From Planctomycetota bacterium (GTDB lineage: Bacteria > Planctomycetota > Phycisphaerae > UBA1845 > Fen-1342), in assembly GCA_018814045.1 (NCBI GenBank), contig JAHJAR010000060.1:1-64000 (forward strand): a DNA stretch of 64,000 nucleotides, given 5' to 3'. The notes beneath the pieces were generated by a model. That model had not been told where the DNA came from and made no database searches. It worked only from the letters and a program-made list of their open reading frames with translations. A program made the translations under genes and the position numbers. Positions 36,081 through 45,101 of this stretch are shown here, one piece after another. Every line of letters begins with the position of its first letter. The stretch's first letter is position 1.

Positions 36081-36280
36081 AGCCGGCCTGCGGCAACACT
36101 CGAGTCGTTGTGTTGCGCACTGATGCGCGCAGATACCGAGCGGGGCTGTGCCGCGGAAATGTCTTCGGGCGCCGGGCAACCCTGGCTTGGGAGGTAGCCG
36201 CCGCACGCGTATTATGCCGGCGCGACGGATTCCGGCCGAGCGTTCTCACGCGCTCGGCGACGCGAGTCGGAGGTTGATAC

Positions 36281-36985
36281 GTGGCACAAAGCCTGAACCA
36301 GATCGAACGGCGGGTGCTCGGCGTGCTGCTCGAGAAATCGCTGGCCCAGCCAACGTACTACCCCATGACGCTCAACGCGGTCGTGGCGGCCTGTAACCAG
36401 AAGAGCAATCGCGATCCCGTCATGTCCCTCGACGACGACACAGTCTGGAACACGCTCGAAGTGCTGCGCGCCGCCGGCCTGGTGGCGCGCATCCTGCCCG
36501 GTGCCGCCTCACGCGTCGAGCGGTTCAAACACGCCGTCAAGGACCTCCTCGGCTGGGAGAAGCCGCAGCGGGCCGTGATGGCGGAACTGCTGCTCCGCGG
36601 CCCGCAGACGGCCGGCGAGCTACGCTCGCGCTGCGGCCGCATGTACCCATTCGAGAACACCGACGCCGTGGCCGCCGTGCTCGACAACCTGACTCAGGCG
36701 GACCCGCCGATCGTCGGGACACTGGCGCGCTCACCAGGGCAGTCGGCGGTGCGGCACGCCCACCGGCTCTATGAGCCCGACGAGTGGGCCACGTTGACGC
36801 GGGAGCGGGCCGGCGGAGACGCGGTCCCAGCAGCGACAGCCAATCAGCGCAACCCGGCATCGACGTCCGGCCGGCCAGACTCAGCAAACCCGACCGATGA
36901 GGTCGCAGAGCTGCGGCGAGAGCTGGCCGACCTTCGCCGACGGGTCGAAACGCTCGAGCGGCACACAGGCCTCGCCGGCGCGTAG
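36281..36985 (+). CDS. yceH: YceH-family (DUF480) protein
   Basis: The 234-residue product starts at GTG with a GGAGG site nearby and opens LNQIERRVLGVLLEKSLAQPTYYPMTLNAVVAACNQKSNRDPVMSLDDDTVWNTLEVLRAAGLV, the DUF480 signature. Two winged-helix modules are expected (second at AVMAELLLRGPQTAGELRSRC). The C-terminal tail after residue 190 has a coiled coil, ELRRELADLRRRVETLERH. The family is conserved in bacteria but its target is not well defined. Confidence 0.9.
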   Translation: MAQSLNQIERRVLGVLLEKSLAQPTYYPMTLNAVVAACNQKSNRDPVMSLDDDTVWNTLEVLRAAGLVARILPGAASRVERFKHAVKDLLGWEKPQRAVMAELLLRGPQTAGELRSRCGRMYPFENTDAVAAVLDNLTQADPPIVGTLARSPGQSAVRHAHRLYEPDEWATLTRERAGGDAVPAATANQRNPASTSGRPDSANPTDEVAELRRELADLRRRVETLERHTGLAGA

Positions 36986-38043
36986 CCCGACGCACCCCGA
37001 AACCGGTTTCGGCGCAGGCGACAGGGGCGGGCCGATGAACGACGCCGCGAGGAATAGTTATAGGACGCGTGGGCCTGAATCTCGAGACGTCGAGGACGCC
37101 TGAACCGCGGCCTTTTTCTTCAAAAAATCCGGACCAAGATCTTCTTCCCCGCGATGAACGCCTGTCGCACTAAAGTCCTTAACTTCAAGTGGTTATGTAG
37201 GCCATGCGAGTCCACGATACGTCAACTCTCCGGCCCGGGCACGGCGAACGTCCCTTTTTTCGGGAGTCAATGTAGAAATGCCGGGGGGGCGTGCCTAGCA
37301 TTCGATAACTCCTCCTCCTCCATGACCCGCCGCAAGGCGGGTTCTTTTATGCGCGCGTGTCTGAGCGCCAGCTCGCAGGCATCAGTTGCCCCGGGGTCGT
37401 GCTGCCGACATCGTACGCCTTCCTGCACATGACGGCAGAGCGGCACCCTCTACCGCAGGCGGTTGCGTTGTTGGGTGTCGAGGGTTGGGGTGGACCAGGG
37501 GTGGGGGGATGAGACCGGCGATGAGTAGCTGGTCAGGTGCGGGCACGTTTGGGACTGAAGCCGACGGCGCCGGGTTCCAGTTTGCTGAGGATCGAGTATG
37601 AACCTCATTGGGTCCGGATGTTTACGCGACGTTGGAGCCCGGAATTGTGCACGACTTCGAACCGCGTTCATCCGATATGCGCAACTGCGCACGTCACATC
37701 GCCGGTAGCCTCGGCCTGGACGGGCCCTTCTGCGATGCTTTCGGCCCACCAGCGTGCCAAGTAGACCACATGCCAAGGCACACACCGCCCCCCCCGCGGT
37801 AGAACGCTACCACCGCCACCACATCGGCCGTCGCCCTGGCTCCGACGAACAGCAGCCCGCTTACCGAGCGCCGCAAGACCGTGAGTAGCGACTTGGTGCA
37901 ATCGGCCCGAGGACGATTCGGTTCCAAACGCGCGCAGACGCCTTCACAGACGCTGGCCGCGCATGCACCGGGGCCGGGATTGCGGTAGGATTCCCTGGCG
38001 CGACTGCGCCGCATTGTTCATCCCGACCGGAAGGAGATACGCC
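36986..38043. other. 1.06-kb non-coding stretch with orphan terminator
   Basis: No convincing CDS was found. Bases 37090-37324 are AT-richer than their surroundings, with a poly-T/poly-A pair at 37110-37126, and lead into a strong terminator at 37325. A small RNA gene upstream of the terminator is possible. The rest contains short spurious frames. Confidence 0.4.
37325..37348 (+). terminator. Rho-independent terminator with GCAA tetraloop
   Basis: ACCCGCC-GCAA-GGCGGGT is a perfect 7-bp stem closed by a GNRA-type tetraloop, followed by TCTTTT. It lies 340 bp after the yceH stop and no gene ends closer. It may terminate a long yceH 3' UTR or an unannotated small RNA. Confidence 0.75.
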
Positions 38044-40197
38044 GTGTTTCGAAGACCGCGTGCCGCACTCCGCCTAGCCACGCCGCTTGCGGCGGTTGTC
38101 ATTGGTGTTTTCATCAGCGGCGTGTCCTGCGCCCAGTCTCACACCTTCGACCCGCGCGACTACCCCGACAGCGCGCCTACCGACGCCAGCTACATACGCC
38201 ACGGCGTCACCATCGCCGATCCATACGGCTGGCTGGAGGATGAGCAGAGCGAGGCCACGCAGGCCTGGCTTGACCTGCAAAACGCGCTGACCCACAGCAC
38301 GCTCGCGCGGTTCAAGAAAACGCAGCAGCAGATTGCGCGCGAACTGGAAGCCATCTACGGCGTGGATTCCGTGTCGAACATCTATCCCTACCAGGACCGC
38401 TACTTCCTATTCCAACGCGACGGGCTGGAGAACCACGCGAAGCTCCTCGTGCACAAGGGCAGCTATCGCGCCACACCGCGGGTCGTGCTCAACCCCAACG
38501 AGTTCAGCGCGGACGGCACGGTCGCCCTGGACTGGTGGTACCCCTCGCCCGACGGCGCGCTGATCGCCTACGGCAAATCCGCCAGCGGCTCGGAGAAGAG
38601 CACGCTCTACATCCGCGACGTCTTCGCCGGGCAGGACCTGCCCGACGTCATCCCCTTCACGCAGTACTGTAGCGTCGCCTGGAACGCCAGCGGCACCGGT
38701 TTCTACTACAATCGCTGCCCCGACCCAGCGACCGTGCCTGCCGGCGAAGAGAACTTCCACATGCGCGTGTACTATCACGAGCTCGGCGATGACTACAAGA
38801 ACGACCGCTATGTCTGGGGCGCGGGCCGCCCGATCGACGAGGAGCCCAAGCCCTACTCTTCCAGCGACCACACGTACGTCCTGCTCAACTTCTACCGCGA
38901 CCCGTCGAAGAACGACCTCTACTTCGGCAAGCTCGACAGCACCGACCCGCTACAGCCCATCGCCGCTGGCCTGGGGGCCATCACGACCGGCGACGTGGTG
39001 GACGGCCGCCTGTTTCTGCGGACAAACCACCAGGCTCCGCGCTTCCGCATCTGCACGACCACCGTCGACCAGCCCGGCTCAGAGCACTGGCGCGAACTCG
39101 TACCACAGCAAAAGGGCGTGATAAACGCGTTCGCCATCGTACACCGCAAACTGCTCGTGCGCGTCAGCGAGGACGTCCATTCGCGGTTGTTCGTCTATGA
39201 CCTCGAAGGGCAATTCATGGAGGAGATCCCGCTACCAGGCATCGGGACAGTGTCGAGCATGAGCGGCACGCTCGCGGACCCCGGCCTGTTCTTCACCTTC
39301 TCATCGTGGGTCGTACCAACGGCGGCCTACCGCTATGACCTCGATCGGCGAACGTGCGAAAAGCTCCACCAGCGCACCTGCCCGCTGGACCTGGCCCAAT
39401 ACGAGACAAAACAGATCTGGTACGACTCGAAGGACGGCACGCGCGTCCCCATGTTCGTCGTCGCGACCAAGGACGTGCAACTCGACGGCAACAACCCCAC
39501 CCTGCTCTACGGCTATGGCGGCTTCAACGCGAGCTTCTACCCCAGCTACCGGCCGCGCATCCTGCCTTTCCTCGAACGCGGCGGCGTGTGGGTTCTGGCG
39601 AACATCCGCGGCGGCGGCGAACTCGGCCAGGATTGGCACGCCGGCGGCCGGCGCGAGAACAAGCAACAGTGCTTCGACGACTTCTATGCCGCCGCTGAGA
39701 AGCTCATCGAGCTCGGCTATACGAACCCACACAGACTCGCCTGCAAGGGCGGCAGCAACGGCGGCCTACTCATCGGCGCCGCCGTCACACAACGTCCTGA
39801 TCTCTTTCAGGCCGCCCTGGCCCAGGTCCCGCTCATGGACATGCTCCGCTTCCACCACTGGGGCATGGGGGCCCAGTGGGTACACGAGTACGGCGACCCG
39901 GACAACCCCGACGAGTTCAAGTGGGTGCACGCGTACTCGCCGTACCACAATGTGCGGGACGGCACGGACTACCCGGCCACGCTGATCGTCACTGCCGAGA
40001 GCGACAATCGCGTAGACACCGCGCACGCGTTCAAGATGACCGCGGCCATGCAGCAGGCGACGTCGGGCACACGCCCGATCCTGCTGCGCTGCGAGCGCAA
40101 GGCCGGCCACGGCGCCGGCAAGCCGCTCAACATGCGCATCCAACATCAGGCCGAAGACTGGACTTTCCTGATGTGGCAGTTGGGTATGATTGACTAA
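38044..40197 (+). CDS. Secreted prolyl oligopeptidase (S9A)
   Basis: GTG at 38044 after GGAAGGAG gives 717 residues with a signal peptide (ATPLAAVVIGVFISGVSCAQ). The S9 N-terminal motif ADPYGWLED is at 58-66, followed by a propeller domain. In the C-terminal hydrolase domain the nucleophile is Ser571 (GGSNGG), Asp654 lies in ESDNRV and His689 in GHGAG. PTLLYGYGGFNASFYPSYRP and GGELGQDWHAGG are family hallmarks. It cuts short proline-containing peptides, here in the periplasm. The stop codon TAA (40195-40197) is inside the first bases of the following repeat element. Confidence 0.93.
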   Translation: MFRRPRAALRLATPLAAVVIGVFISGVSCAQSHTFDPRDYPDSAPTDASYIRHGVTIADPYGWLEDEQSEATQAWLDLQNALTHSTLARFKKTQQQIARELEAIYGVDSVSNIYPYQDRYFLFQRDGLENHAKLLVHKGSYRATPRVVLNPNEFSADGTVALDWWYPSPDGALIAYGKSASGSEKSTLYIRDVFAGQDLPDVIPFTQYCSVAWNASGTGFYYNRCPDPATVPAGEENFHMRVYYHELGDDYKNDRYVWGAGRPIDEEPKPYSSSDHTYVLLNFYRDPSKNDLYFGKLDSTDPLQPIAAGLGAITTGDVVDGRLFLRTNHQAPRFRICTTTVDQPGSEHWRELVPQQKGVINAFAIVHRKLLVRVSEDVHSRLFVYDLEGQFMEEIPLPGIGTVSSMSGTLADPGLFFTFSSWVVPTAAYRYDLDRRTCEKLHQRTCPLDLAQYETKQIWYDSKDGTRVPMFVVATKDVQLDGNNPTLLYGYGGFNASFYPSYRPRILPFLERGGVWVLANIRGGGELGQDWHAGGRRENKQQCFDDFYAAAEKLIELGYTNPHRLACKGGSNGGLLIGAAVTQRPDLFQAALAQVPLMDMLRFHHWGMGAQWVHEYGDPDNPDEFKWVHAYSPYHNVRDGTDYPATLIVTAESDNRVDTAHAFKMTAAMQQATSGTRPILLRCERKAGHGAGKPLNMRIQHQAEDWTFLMWQLGMID

Positions 40198-40321
40198 TGT
40201 AGTGTTTCACAATTGCAACATCCTGCCGAGCCGCAACCGGGAGCGGTTGCCGAAAGACCGCTTGCTTACGCGCGCGGGTGGGGTTTGGACGCGATGCCGC
40301 AATCGTGAGACACTACACCAG
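40194..40321. mobile_element. CTAG-type hairpin element abutting the peptidase stop codon
   Basis: The left end CTAATGTAGTGTTTCACAA and right end CGTGAGACACTACA-CCAG match the complete element at 19764, with diverged flanks (CTAA and CCAG). The internal core is shortened: GAGCCGCAACCGGGAGCGG, then an arm with ACCGCTTGCTTACGCGCG. The first four bases contain the stop codon of the peptidase gene. Confidence 0.7.
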
Positions 40322-40390
40322 GAAGCAGCTCGTTGGCGCGCGCATCCGCGCCGGATGCTGACTGGCTCTGCAAACACCGAAAGGCACAGC

Positions 40391-40786
40391 ATGGCCCCTG
40401 AACAAACGCTGGTCAGTGAGTTCCACCAGAAATACGGCGCACCGGTACAGGACGTTCCCCGACAGATCAGCGCCAAGGACCGCCTGCGCCGGGCACGGCT
40501 GATTGTCAGCGAGGCCGCCGAGTTTCTCGAAGCCGCCGACCAGGACGATTTCGTCGAGATGGTCGATGCGCTCGCCGACATCCTCGTAGTCACGTACGGC
40601 GCGGCGATCGAGTTGGGCGTCAACCTCGAACCGGTATTCGCCGAGGTGCACCGCTCGAACATGTCCAAGAACGGCGGCAAAGACGCCGGCGGCAAGATCC
40701 TCAAAGGCCCCGGCTTCTCCCCGCCAGACATACTGCGGGAATTGCGCGCCCAGGGTTACGAAACGCCGGCGGAAGTGACCGTCTGA
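40391..40786 (+). CDS. MazG-like/phosphoribosyl-ATP pyrophosphohydrolase-like protein
   Basis: The 131-residue product from ATG at 40391 has the MazG-fold core: LIVSEAAEFLEAADQDDFVEMVDALADILVVTYG. The E-x2-E and E-x2-D pairs bind magnesium in all-alpha NTP pyrophosphatases. The C-terminus (RSNMSKNGGKDAGGKILKGPGFSPPDI) resembles HAD-associated or phage-type PRA-PH proteins. The substrate is probably a non-canonical NTP. The longer frame to 40190 runs through the repeat element and was not accepted. Confidence 0.8.
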   Translation: MAPEQTLVSEFHQKYGAPVQDVPRQISAKDRLRRARLIVSEAAEFLEAADQDDFVEMVDALADILVVTYGAAIELGVNLEPVFAEVHRSNMSKNGGKDAGGKILKGPGFSPPDILRELRAQGYETPAEVTV

Positions 40787-40838
40787 CAGCCGACGTGGGA
40801 ATTCGTCCCGGCCCAGAAATGCTGCGGCAAATGTGCCA

Positions 40839-41342
40839 CTATTTGTCCGCTGCCGGGACCTCTGTGCCGCACTCGGGACAACGGCCGGATGCATTGCCAC
40901 GCAGGTCGTATCCACACGTGCGACAGCAGCCCTCCATCAGTCGCGCCAGCTTCTCCGCTCTTCGCAGCCCCAGCACCGGGAAGAGAACCACGGCGACTAT
41001 CGTGCTATACAGCAGTAGAAACACCGGCACTTCCGGCAATCCGAGTGCTTTGGGGATCACTCGACCATCCAGATGCGCTCCCATACCGGTAACACAAAGT
41101 GAAACGAGTAGTTGAAGCCCTGCCAGCACTTTCGAAGGGGCGTAGTAGTACGCAAGAAACGCCCAGACCCAGAATAGTCCGCGGGACACGAGGGCCAGGG
41201 CGGCGTGCACGACTCGGTCACTCAGAGGGCTGGGATGGCTGACATATGGCGCGACCAGCATCCCAACCGCCAGCACTTGCACCAGAGACGCCAGCTTGTA
41301 CCGGGCCCCGGATGTAGGTCGCCGTGCTTGCGTTGTCTGCAT
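40839..41342 (-). CDS. Membrane protein with C-terminal CGYDLRG zinc ribbon
   Basis: From ATG at 41342 there are 167 residues. Four hydrophobic segments are visible (LVQVLAVGMLVAPYV, LVSRGLFWVWAFLAYYY, LQLLVSLCVTGMG, VPVFLLLYSTIVAVVLFPVLGL), followed by CCRTCGYDLRGNASGRCPECGTE. The four cysteines form a rubredoxin-like zinc ribbon. The CGYDLRG...CPECG string is frequent at the ends of planctomycete membrane proteins, where its role is unknown. The gene overlaps nothing and lies 28 bp from the end of mtfA. Confidence 0.7.
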   Translation of the reverse strand: MQTTQARRPTSGARYKLASLVQVLAVGMLVAPYVSHPSPLSDRVVHAALALVSRGLFWVWAFLAYYYAPSKVLAGLQLLVSLCVTGMGAHLDGRVIPKALGLPEVPVFLLLYSTIVAVVLFPVLGLRRAEKLARLMEGCCRTCGYDLRGNASGRCPECGTEVPAADK

Positions 41343-41370
41343 TATCACATGTCCAGTGTGCGAATGTTGG

Positions 41371-42186
41371 TCATCTCGCACTATCCTGCCCCTTCTGCCA
41401 CGCGCTCATCCAACGCGCCGGGTCCTGCCGGTAGAAACCCGTCAGTTGCCCGTACAGTTCCGGGTGCCGCGCGCGTAGCCCCCGCGGCTGTTCGAAGAAA
41501 TGCTCCGTCAGCACGGCGAAGAACTCCGTCGGGTTGGCCGCGCCATACGGGTTCAGAAAAGTCGGCTGCCCACGCCGCTCCGCCGCGACAAATGCGTCAT
41601 ACTCGGCGTCGAAAACGCGCGCCCACGCGACCTGTTGCTCTTTCTCCAGCGGCGGACTGCCCCCGGTCCAGCCATCCTGCATATCGAGCACATGTGCGAA
41701 CTCGTGATAGACCACGTTGTAGCCGTCACACGGCCGGGCGATCGAGCGCGTCACGCTGTCCCAGGCAAGCCGTACCGGTCCCCGCCGCCACGCCTCACCG
41801 GCTCGCATCTGGGGAATCTGATACCGCGTCCCGTCCGGCCCCACGGCCTCGACGACTTCACCGTAGACGTGCGGGTGCACAATGATCTCATGCAGACGCG
41901 GAAACACGCCCAGGTGCGGAATCCCCGCGATCAGCAAACACGCCTGCCCTGCGATCGTTACCTTGACCTCGTCGTCGACCACGAGCCCACCCGTGCCGAC
42001 AAACCGCTTCTCCGCCACAAAGACCTGGATCGCCCGACGCAGCGTGTCCCGCGGCGCGGGTGGCATGGCGTGGTAGCACGGCAGACAACGCGCCACCGTT
42101 GGGAGCCAATCCGGGGGAAACGGCTGCGCAAGAAGCTCGGCGCGCTGCAATTGCTTACGCCGAAAGATGCGCTGGAACCACGACAT
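41371..42186 (-). CDS. mtfA: Zinc-dependent peptidase MtfA (M90)
   Basis: The 271-residue product starts MSWFQRIFRRKQ and contains VVYHEFAHVLDMQDG, an HExxH zinc motif with a conserved Asp, and NPTEFFAVLTEHFFEQP, whose glutamates supply the third ligand. The N-terminal IQVFVAEKRFVGTGGLVVDDEVKVTIAGQACLL is the M90 signature. In E. coli MtfA interacts with the Mlc repressor and has aminopeptidase activity; no Mlc homologue is in the window. Confidence 0.9.
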   Translation of the reverse strand: MSWFQRIFRRKQLQRAELLAQPFPPDWLPTVARCLPCYHAMPPAPRDTLRRAIQVFVAEKRFVGTGGLVVDDEVKVTIAGQACLLIAGIPHLGVFPRLHEIIVHPHVYGEVVEAVGPDGTRYQIPQMRAGEAWRRGPVRLAWDSVTRSIARPCDGYNVVYHEFAHVLDMQDGWTGGSPPLEKEQQVAWARVFDAEYDAFVAAERRGQPTFLNPYGAANPTEFFAVLTEHFFEQPRGLRARHPELYGQLTGFYRQDPARWMSAWQKGQDSAR

Positions 42187-42238
42187 ACGCTAACCCTGCC
42201 GGCTCAACTGCACGAAGGCCGCCCGCGCCAGCATTGAT

Positions 42239-42368
42239 GATAGTGCAGTGTCTCACAATTACGACATCCTTCCGAGTTCTCATGGGGCTTCCGCCGCACC
42301 CTCGGGGGATGAAGATCCGAATTTACGGAGCAGCCGCGACCGTCAAGGGACGGTTGGGTCGAGAATCG
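42239..42368. mobile_element. CTAG-family element variant, right end missing
   Basis: The left end ATAG-TGCAGTGTCTCACAATTACG matches the family. It continues with a 70-bp module (AGTTCTCATGGGGCTTCCG to GAATTTACGGAGCAGC) that recurs in the element at 63616, then the GCCGCGACCGTCAAGGG core. It replaces the last residues of the decayed arsS gene next to it. Confidence 0.6.
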
Positions 42369-42957
42369 GTCGGCTCCGCCGCACGAAGAGCCGCTGCCGG
42401 CCGTGCAGCCCAGGCAGTGCCGGGCCGTCCGGATCCGCCGGCGGCGAAGTTGTTCAACATCGAAATCCCGAATGTGCCGCGGCGCCGCGGCGTCGGTCGG
42501 CATGCCCAGCGCGTAGTTGAAGTCGCAATCGTGCAGCGTGCCGTTCCAGCTCACGTGGATTTGCTCGCGGCACATGAGGCGCTCCAGGGTGGCCGGGTTG
42601 TACGCTTCCACGAGCCGGCGCCAATAGCCCTCGTCGCGGCCGTCGGGTTGCAGGTCAGTGCAGGAACCGGCCGATGGGCATGTTCGTGATCGTCAGCAGC
42701 CGCGTGAAGATGATTCCGAAGCGCGCGTGCAGCTCCCGCCGGTAATCGTCTTCCAGCCGCGGCTGGTCGGGTGGCAGCGCCGGCCCGAGCGGGTTGTACA
42801 CCAGGTCGAGTGGCAGCTCCGGGTCGCGGCCGGCGACCCGTTCGCTGCTGACCAGTTGCAGGTATTCGTGGGCGCCGTTCTTCTTAAGCTTTTTGTGCCA
42901 GTCCTCGAACCGTCGCGCGTTCGGAACGTAACGTGACCACGAAACGTTCGAGACCCG
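42369..42957 (-). pseudogene. arsS: Decayed arsenosugar biosynthesis radical SAM gene, C-terminal half
   Basis: Reading leftwards, a first frame gives LPLDLVYNPLGPALPPDQ...RRELHARFGIIFTRLLTITNMPIGRFLH and stops at TGA 42655-42657. The next frame continues RDEGYWRRLVEAYNPATLERLMCREQIHVSWNGTLHDCDFN...HCLGCTAGSGSSCGGA. Together these are the C-terminal half of ArsS, including its cysteine-rich end. One extra base at the TGA explains the shift. The radical SAM N-terminal half (CxxxCxxC) is missing: upstream residues (RYVPNARRFEDWHKKLKKNG) do not look like ArsS and a stop lies at their head. A repeat element cuts the last residues. No arsM or other arsenic gene is nearby. Confidence 0.75.
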
Positions 42958-42983
42958 AGGCTATGGCAGCCACCACAGGTGCT

Positions 42984-43973
42984 TCAAGCGGTGGCAGCCC
43001 CAACGGTGGATGACCATATGAGGTAGACCATGTACGCAGCATAGCCGCTCAGAAACATCCAGCCCTCCCAGCGGTCGATCCGCCGGCCGGTGTAGAAGAT
43101 CGGCAAGCATGCAGCGGCCACAATGATCATGATGGGGATGTCGGTGCGCAGCGCGGCGGGCGACACGAAAACGCCGTCGTCGCCAACTGCCGCGGCGACG
43201 CCGAGGACAGCCAGGATGTTAAAGATGCTGCTCCCGACCACGTTGCCGACGGCGATATCTCGTTCGCCCCGGATGGCCGCGATGATCGATGTGGCCACCT
43301 CGGGCAACGAAGTCCCCGCGGCCACGATCGTCAACCCGATAACCAGCTCGCTGACGTCGAGCGAGGCGGCAATACCCACCGCTCCCGCAACAAGCCAGCG
43401 GGCCCCAAGGACCAGCAGGCCGAGTCCCAGCAGCACGAGCCCGATGGAGGCCGGGACGCTCATTGGCCTCGCAATTGAAGTACGCCCGAACTCTTTGGCG
43501 AACTCGCCCTGCACTGCGGCGTTCTCGCGGCGGCTCTGCCAGATCGACCACGTGGTGTAGGCCGTAGCGCCAGTCGCGAGGAACAGTCCGTCCAGCCGTC
43601 CGATGCAGCCGTCTGCGCCGAGCAAGTAAGTCAGTCCGGAGACGCCGAGCATGACCCACAAATCGAATCGCAGCAATTGGCGGCTGACGACCAGGGGCGT
43701 GATCGCGGCAGATGCACCGAGGATGAACAGAACGTTGAAGATGTTGCTGCCAACCACGTTACCTAGCGATAGATCAGCCTCACCAGCAAGTGCAGTTTTC
43801 ACGCTGATGGCCATCTCGGGGGCGCTCGTGCCATATGCGACGACCGTGAGCCCGATTACGAGCGGGGACACACCGGCCGCCGCGGCCAGCCGCACGGCCC
43901 CACGTACCAGTGCCTCCGCTCCGCACACGAGCAGGGCCAGCCCCAGAGCAAACATGAGAATGGTCGTGGACAT
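42984..43973 (-). CDS. Sodium/calcium exchanger (CaCA family, YrbG-like)
   Basis: The 329-residue inner-membrane antiporter shows the two inverted alpha repeats of the family: VAYGTSAPEMAISVKTAL...LGNVVGSNIFNVLFILG and VAAGTSLPEVATSIIAAI...VGNVVGSSIFNILAVLG. The acidic residue in each SAPE/SLPE helix binds the cation. About ten membrane segments are expected. It ends close to the arsS remnant, which lies on the same strand. Substrate ions are inferred from family. Confidence 0.88.
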   Translation of the reverse strand: MSTTILMFALGLALLVCGAEALVRGAVRLAAAAGVSPLVIGLTVVAYGTSAPEMAISVKTALAGEADLSLGNVVGSNIFNVLFILGASAAITPLVVSRQLLRFDLWVMLGVSGLTYLLGADGCIGRLDGLFLATGATAYTTWSIWQSRRENAAVQGEFAKEFGRTSIARPMSVPASIGLVLLGLGLLVLGARWLVAGAVGIAASLDVSELVIGLTIVAAGTSLPEVATSIIAAIRGERDIAVGNVVGSSIFNILAVLGVAAAVGDDGVFVSPAALRTDIPIMIIVAAACLPIFYTGRRIDRWEGWMFLSGYAAYMVYLIWSSTVGAATA

Positions 43974-44146
43974 TTGCGGACACCGTGCTCCCGAGCTCGA
44001 CGCCGTTCATCGAGTCAAACGGACGGGGCTGCTGGACACGACTGTCGCCGCTCTGTTTAGCGGCGTTGATACCGGCAGCTAAGAATATGAGACGGGGCAG
44101 CACTGTGTCTGCCCCGTCCGCTCTCTTCAACCCTTCATCCTTGCGT

Positions 44147-44281
44147 TCACTTCTTCGGCGGCGTGGCTGGCTTGGTCGTTCCCGGCTTGGGGCCAGGTGC
44201 CGAAGACGGGGCTGGTGTCTTCGGAGGTTGGCCGGGAGTTCCTGACTTCTGAGGATGGGGCTTGTCTGGCTTCGTACTCAT
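44147..44281 (-). CDS. 44-residue Pro/Lys-rich small protein
   Basis: ATG at 44281 is preceded by AGGAGAG at ideal spacing, the strongest support for this gene. The product MSTKPDKPHPQKSGTPGQPP continues with Pro, Lys, Ala and Gly to KPATPPKK. It has no hydrophobic stretch and is predicted to be disordered and basic. The upstream part of the frame (to 44425) has different composition and was excluded. Function unknown; it lies between the exchanger and the fasciclin gene. Confidence 0.6.
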   Translation of the reverse strand: MSTKPDKPHPQKSGTPGQPPKTPAPSSAPGPKPGTTKPATPPKK

Positions 44282-44502
44282 CTGTAACTCTCCTATGCGG
44301 CGCGCCTGAGCGCCGTCAACTCGAATCACCTCCGCGCCGGATTCGGCGCGGATTCTCTTCAGTCCGTTGCCGGTAGGCAGGCGGAGGGGCGCCCACAATG
44401 GGTGCCACCTCCGACCTACCCGCATCTGTGTGCGATCCCAGTCCGGCAGTTCATGTCGCGCATGACGCGCCGGCGATCGCAGCGTGCGATTCTGGTAGCC
44501 CG

Positions 44503-45045
44503 CTACGGCTTCGGCTCAGGCTTCTTGTCCGCGGGGACCAGCACCGCGTCAACCACGTGAATCACGCCGTTGCTCGCATCCGTGTCCGCCTTGGTGATCT
44601 TCGCGGCGTCGATCATCACGACGTCATCCTTGACCGTGATCTTCAGCTCTTTGCCGGCCAGCGTCTTGGCGGATTTCATCGCCTTCACATCTGCCGCGTT
44701 CTTGCGGCCTTCCAGCACGTGGTTCTTCAAGATGCGCTGGAGCTTCGCCTCGTTCTCCGGCTTCTGGAGCTCGTCCAGTTCCTTGCCGAGCTTCTTGAAA
44801 GCTTCGTCCGTGGGGGCGAAGACCGTGTACGGGCCCTTGCCCTTCAGCGTGTCGACCAGTCCGGCCGACTCCAGCAGCCTGCAGAAGGTCTTCAAGTTGC
44901 TGGCGTCTTTGGCGACAGTAACAATGTCCTTGGGCTTCGGCGGCTCGGGTTTCTTCTCCTGTGCCAGGCTCGCTCCCGTCCAGCCCGCCAGCACGACAAT
45001 CGCGGCTACAGATAGCCATCGCCGCACTAGTGAATTCGCAAACAT
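44503..45045 (-). CDS. Exported fasciclin-domain (FAS1) protein
   Basis: From ATG at 45045, after GGAGATTGGAAG, the product has 180 residues with a signal peptide ending near ASLAQ. One FAS1 domain follows: KTFCRLLESAGLVDTLKGKGPYTVFAPTDEAFKKL (H1 box) and KITKADTDASNGVIHVVDAVLVP (H2 box). Such proteins mediate adhesion or bind surface ligands. The protein is lysine-rich and ends KKPEPKP, a tail that resembles the neighbouring small protein in composition. Confidence 0.88.
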   Translation of the reverse strand: MFANSLVRRWLSVAAIVVLAGWTGASLAQEKKPEPPKPKDIVTVAKDASNLKTFCRLLESAGLVDTLKGKGPYTVFAPTDEAFKKLGKELDELQKPENEAKLQRILKNHVLEGRKNAADVKAMKSAKTLAGKELKITVKDDVVMIDAAKITKADTDASNGVIHVVDAVLVPADKKPEPKP

Positions 45046-45101
45046 CTTCCAATCTCCAAACCAGTATCGCCGTCCGCTCCGACCGTTACCGCGGCCGCCC
45101 A

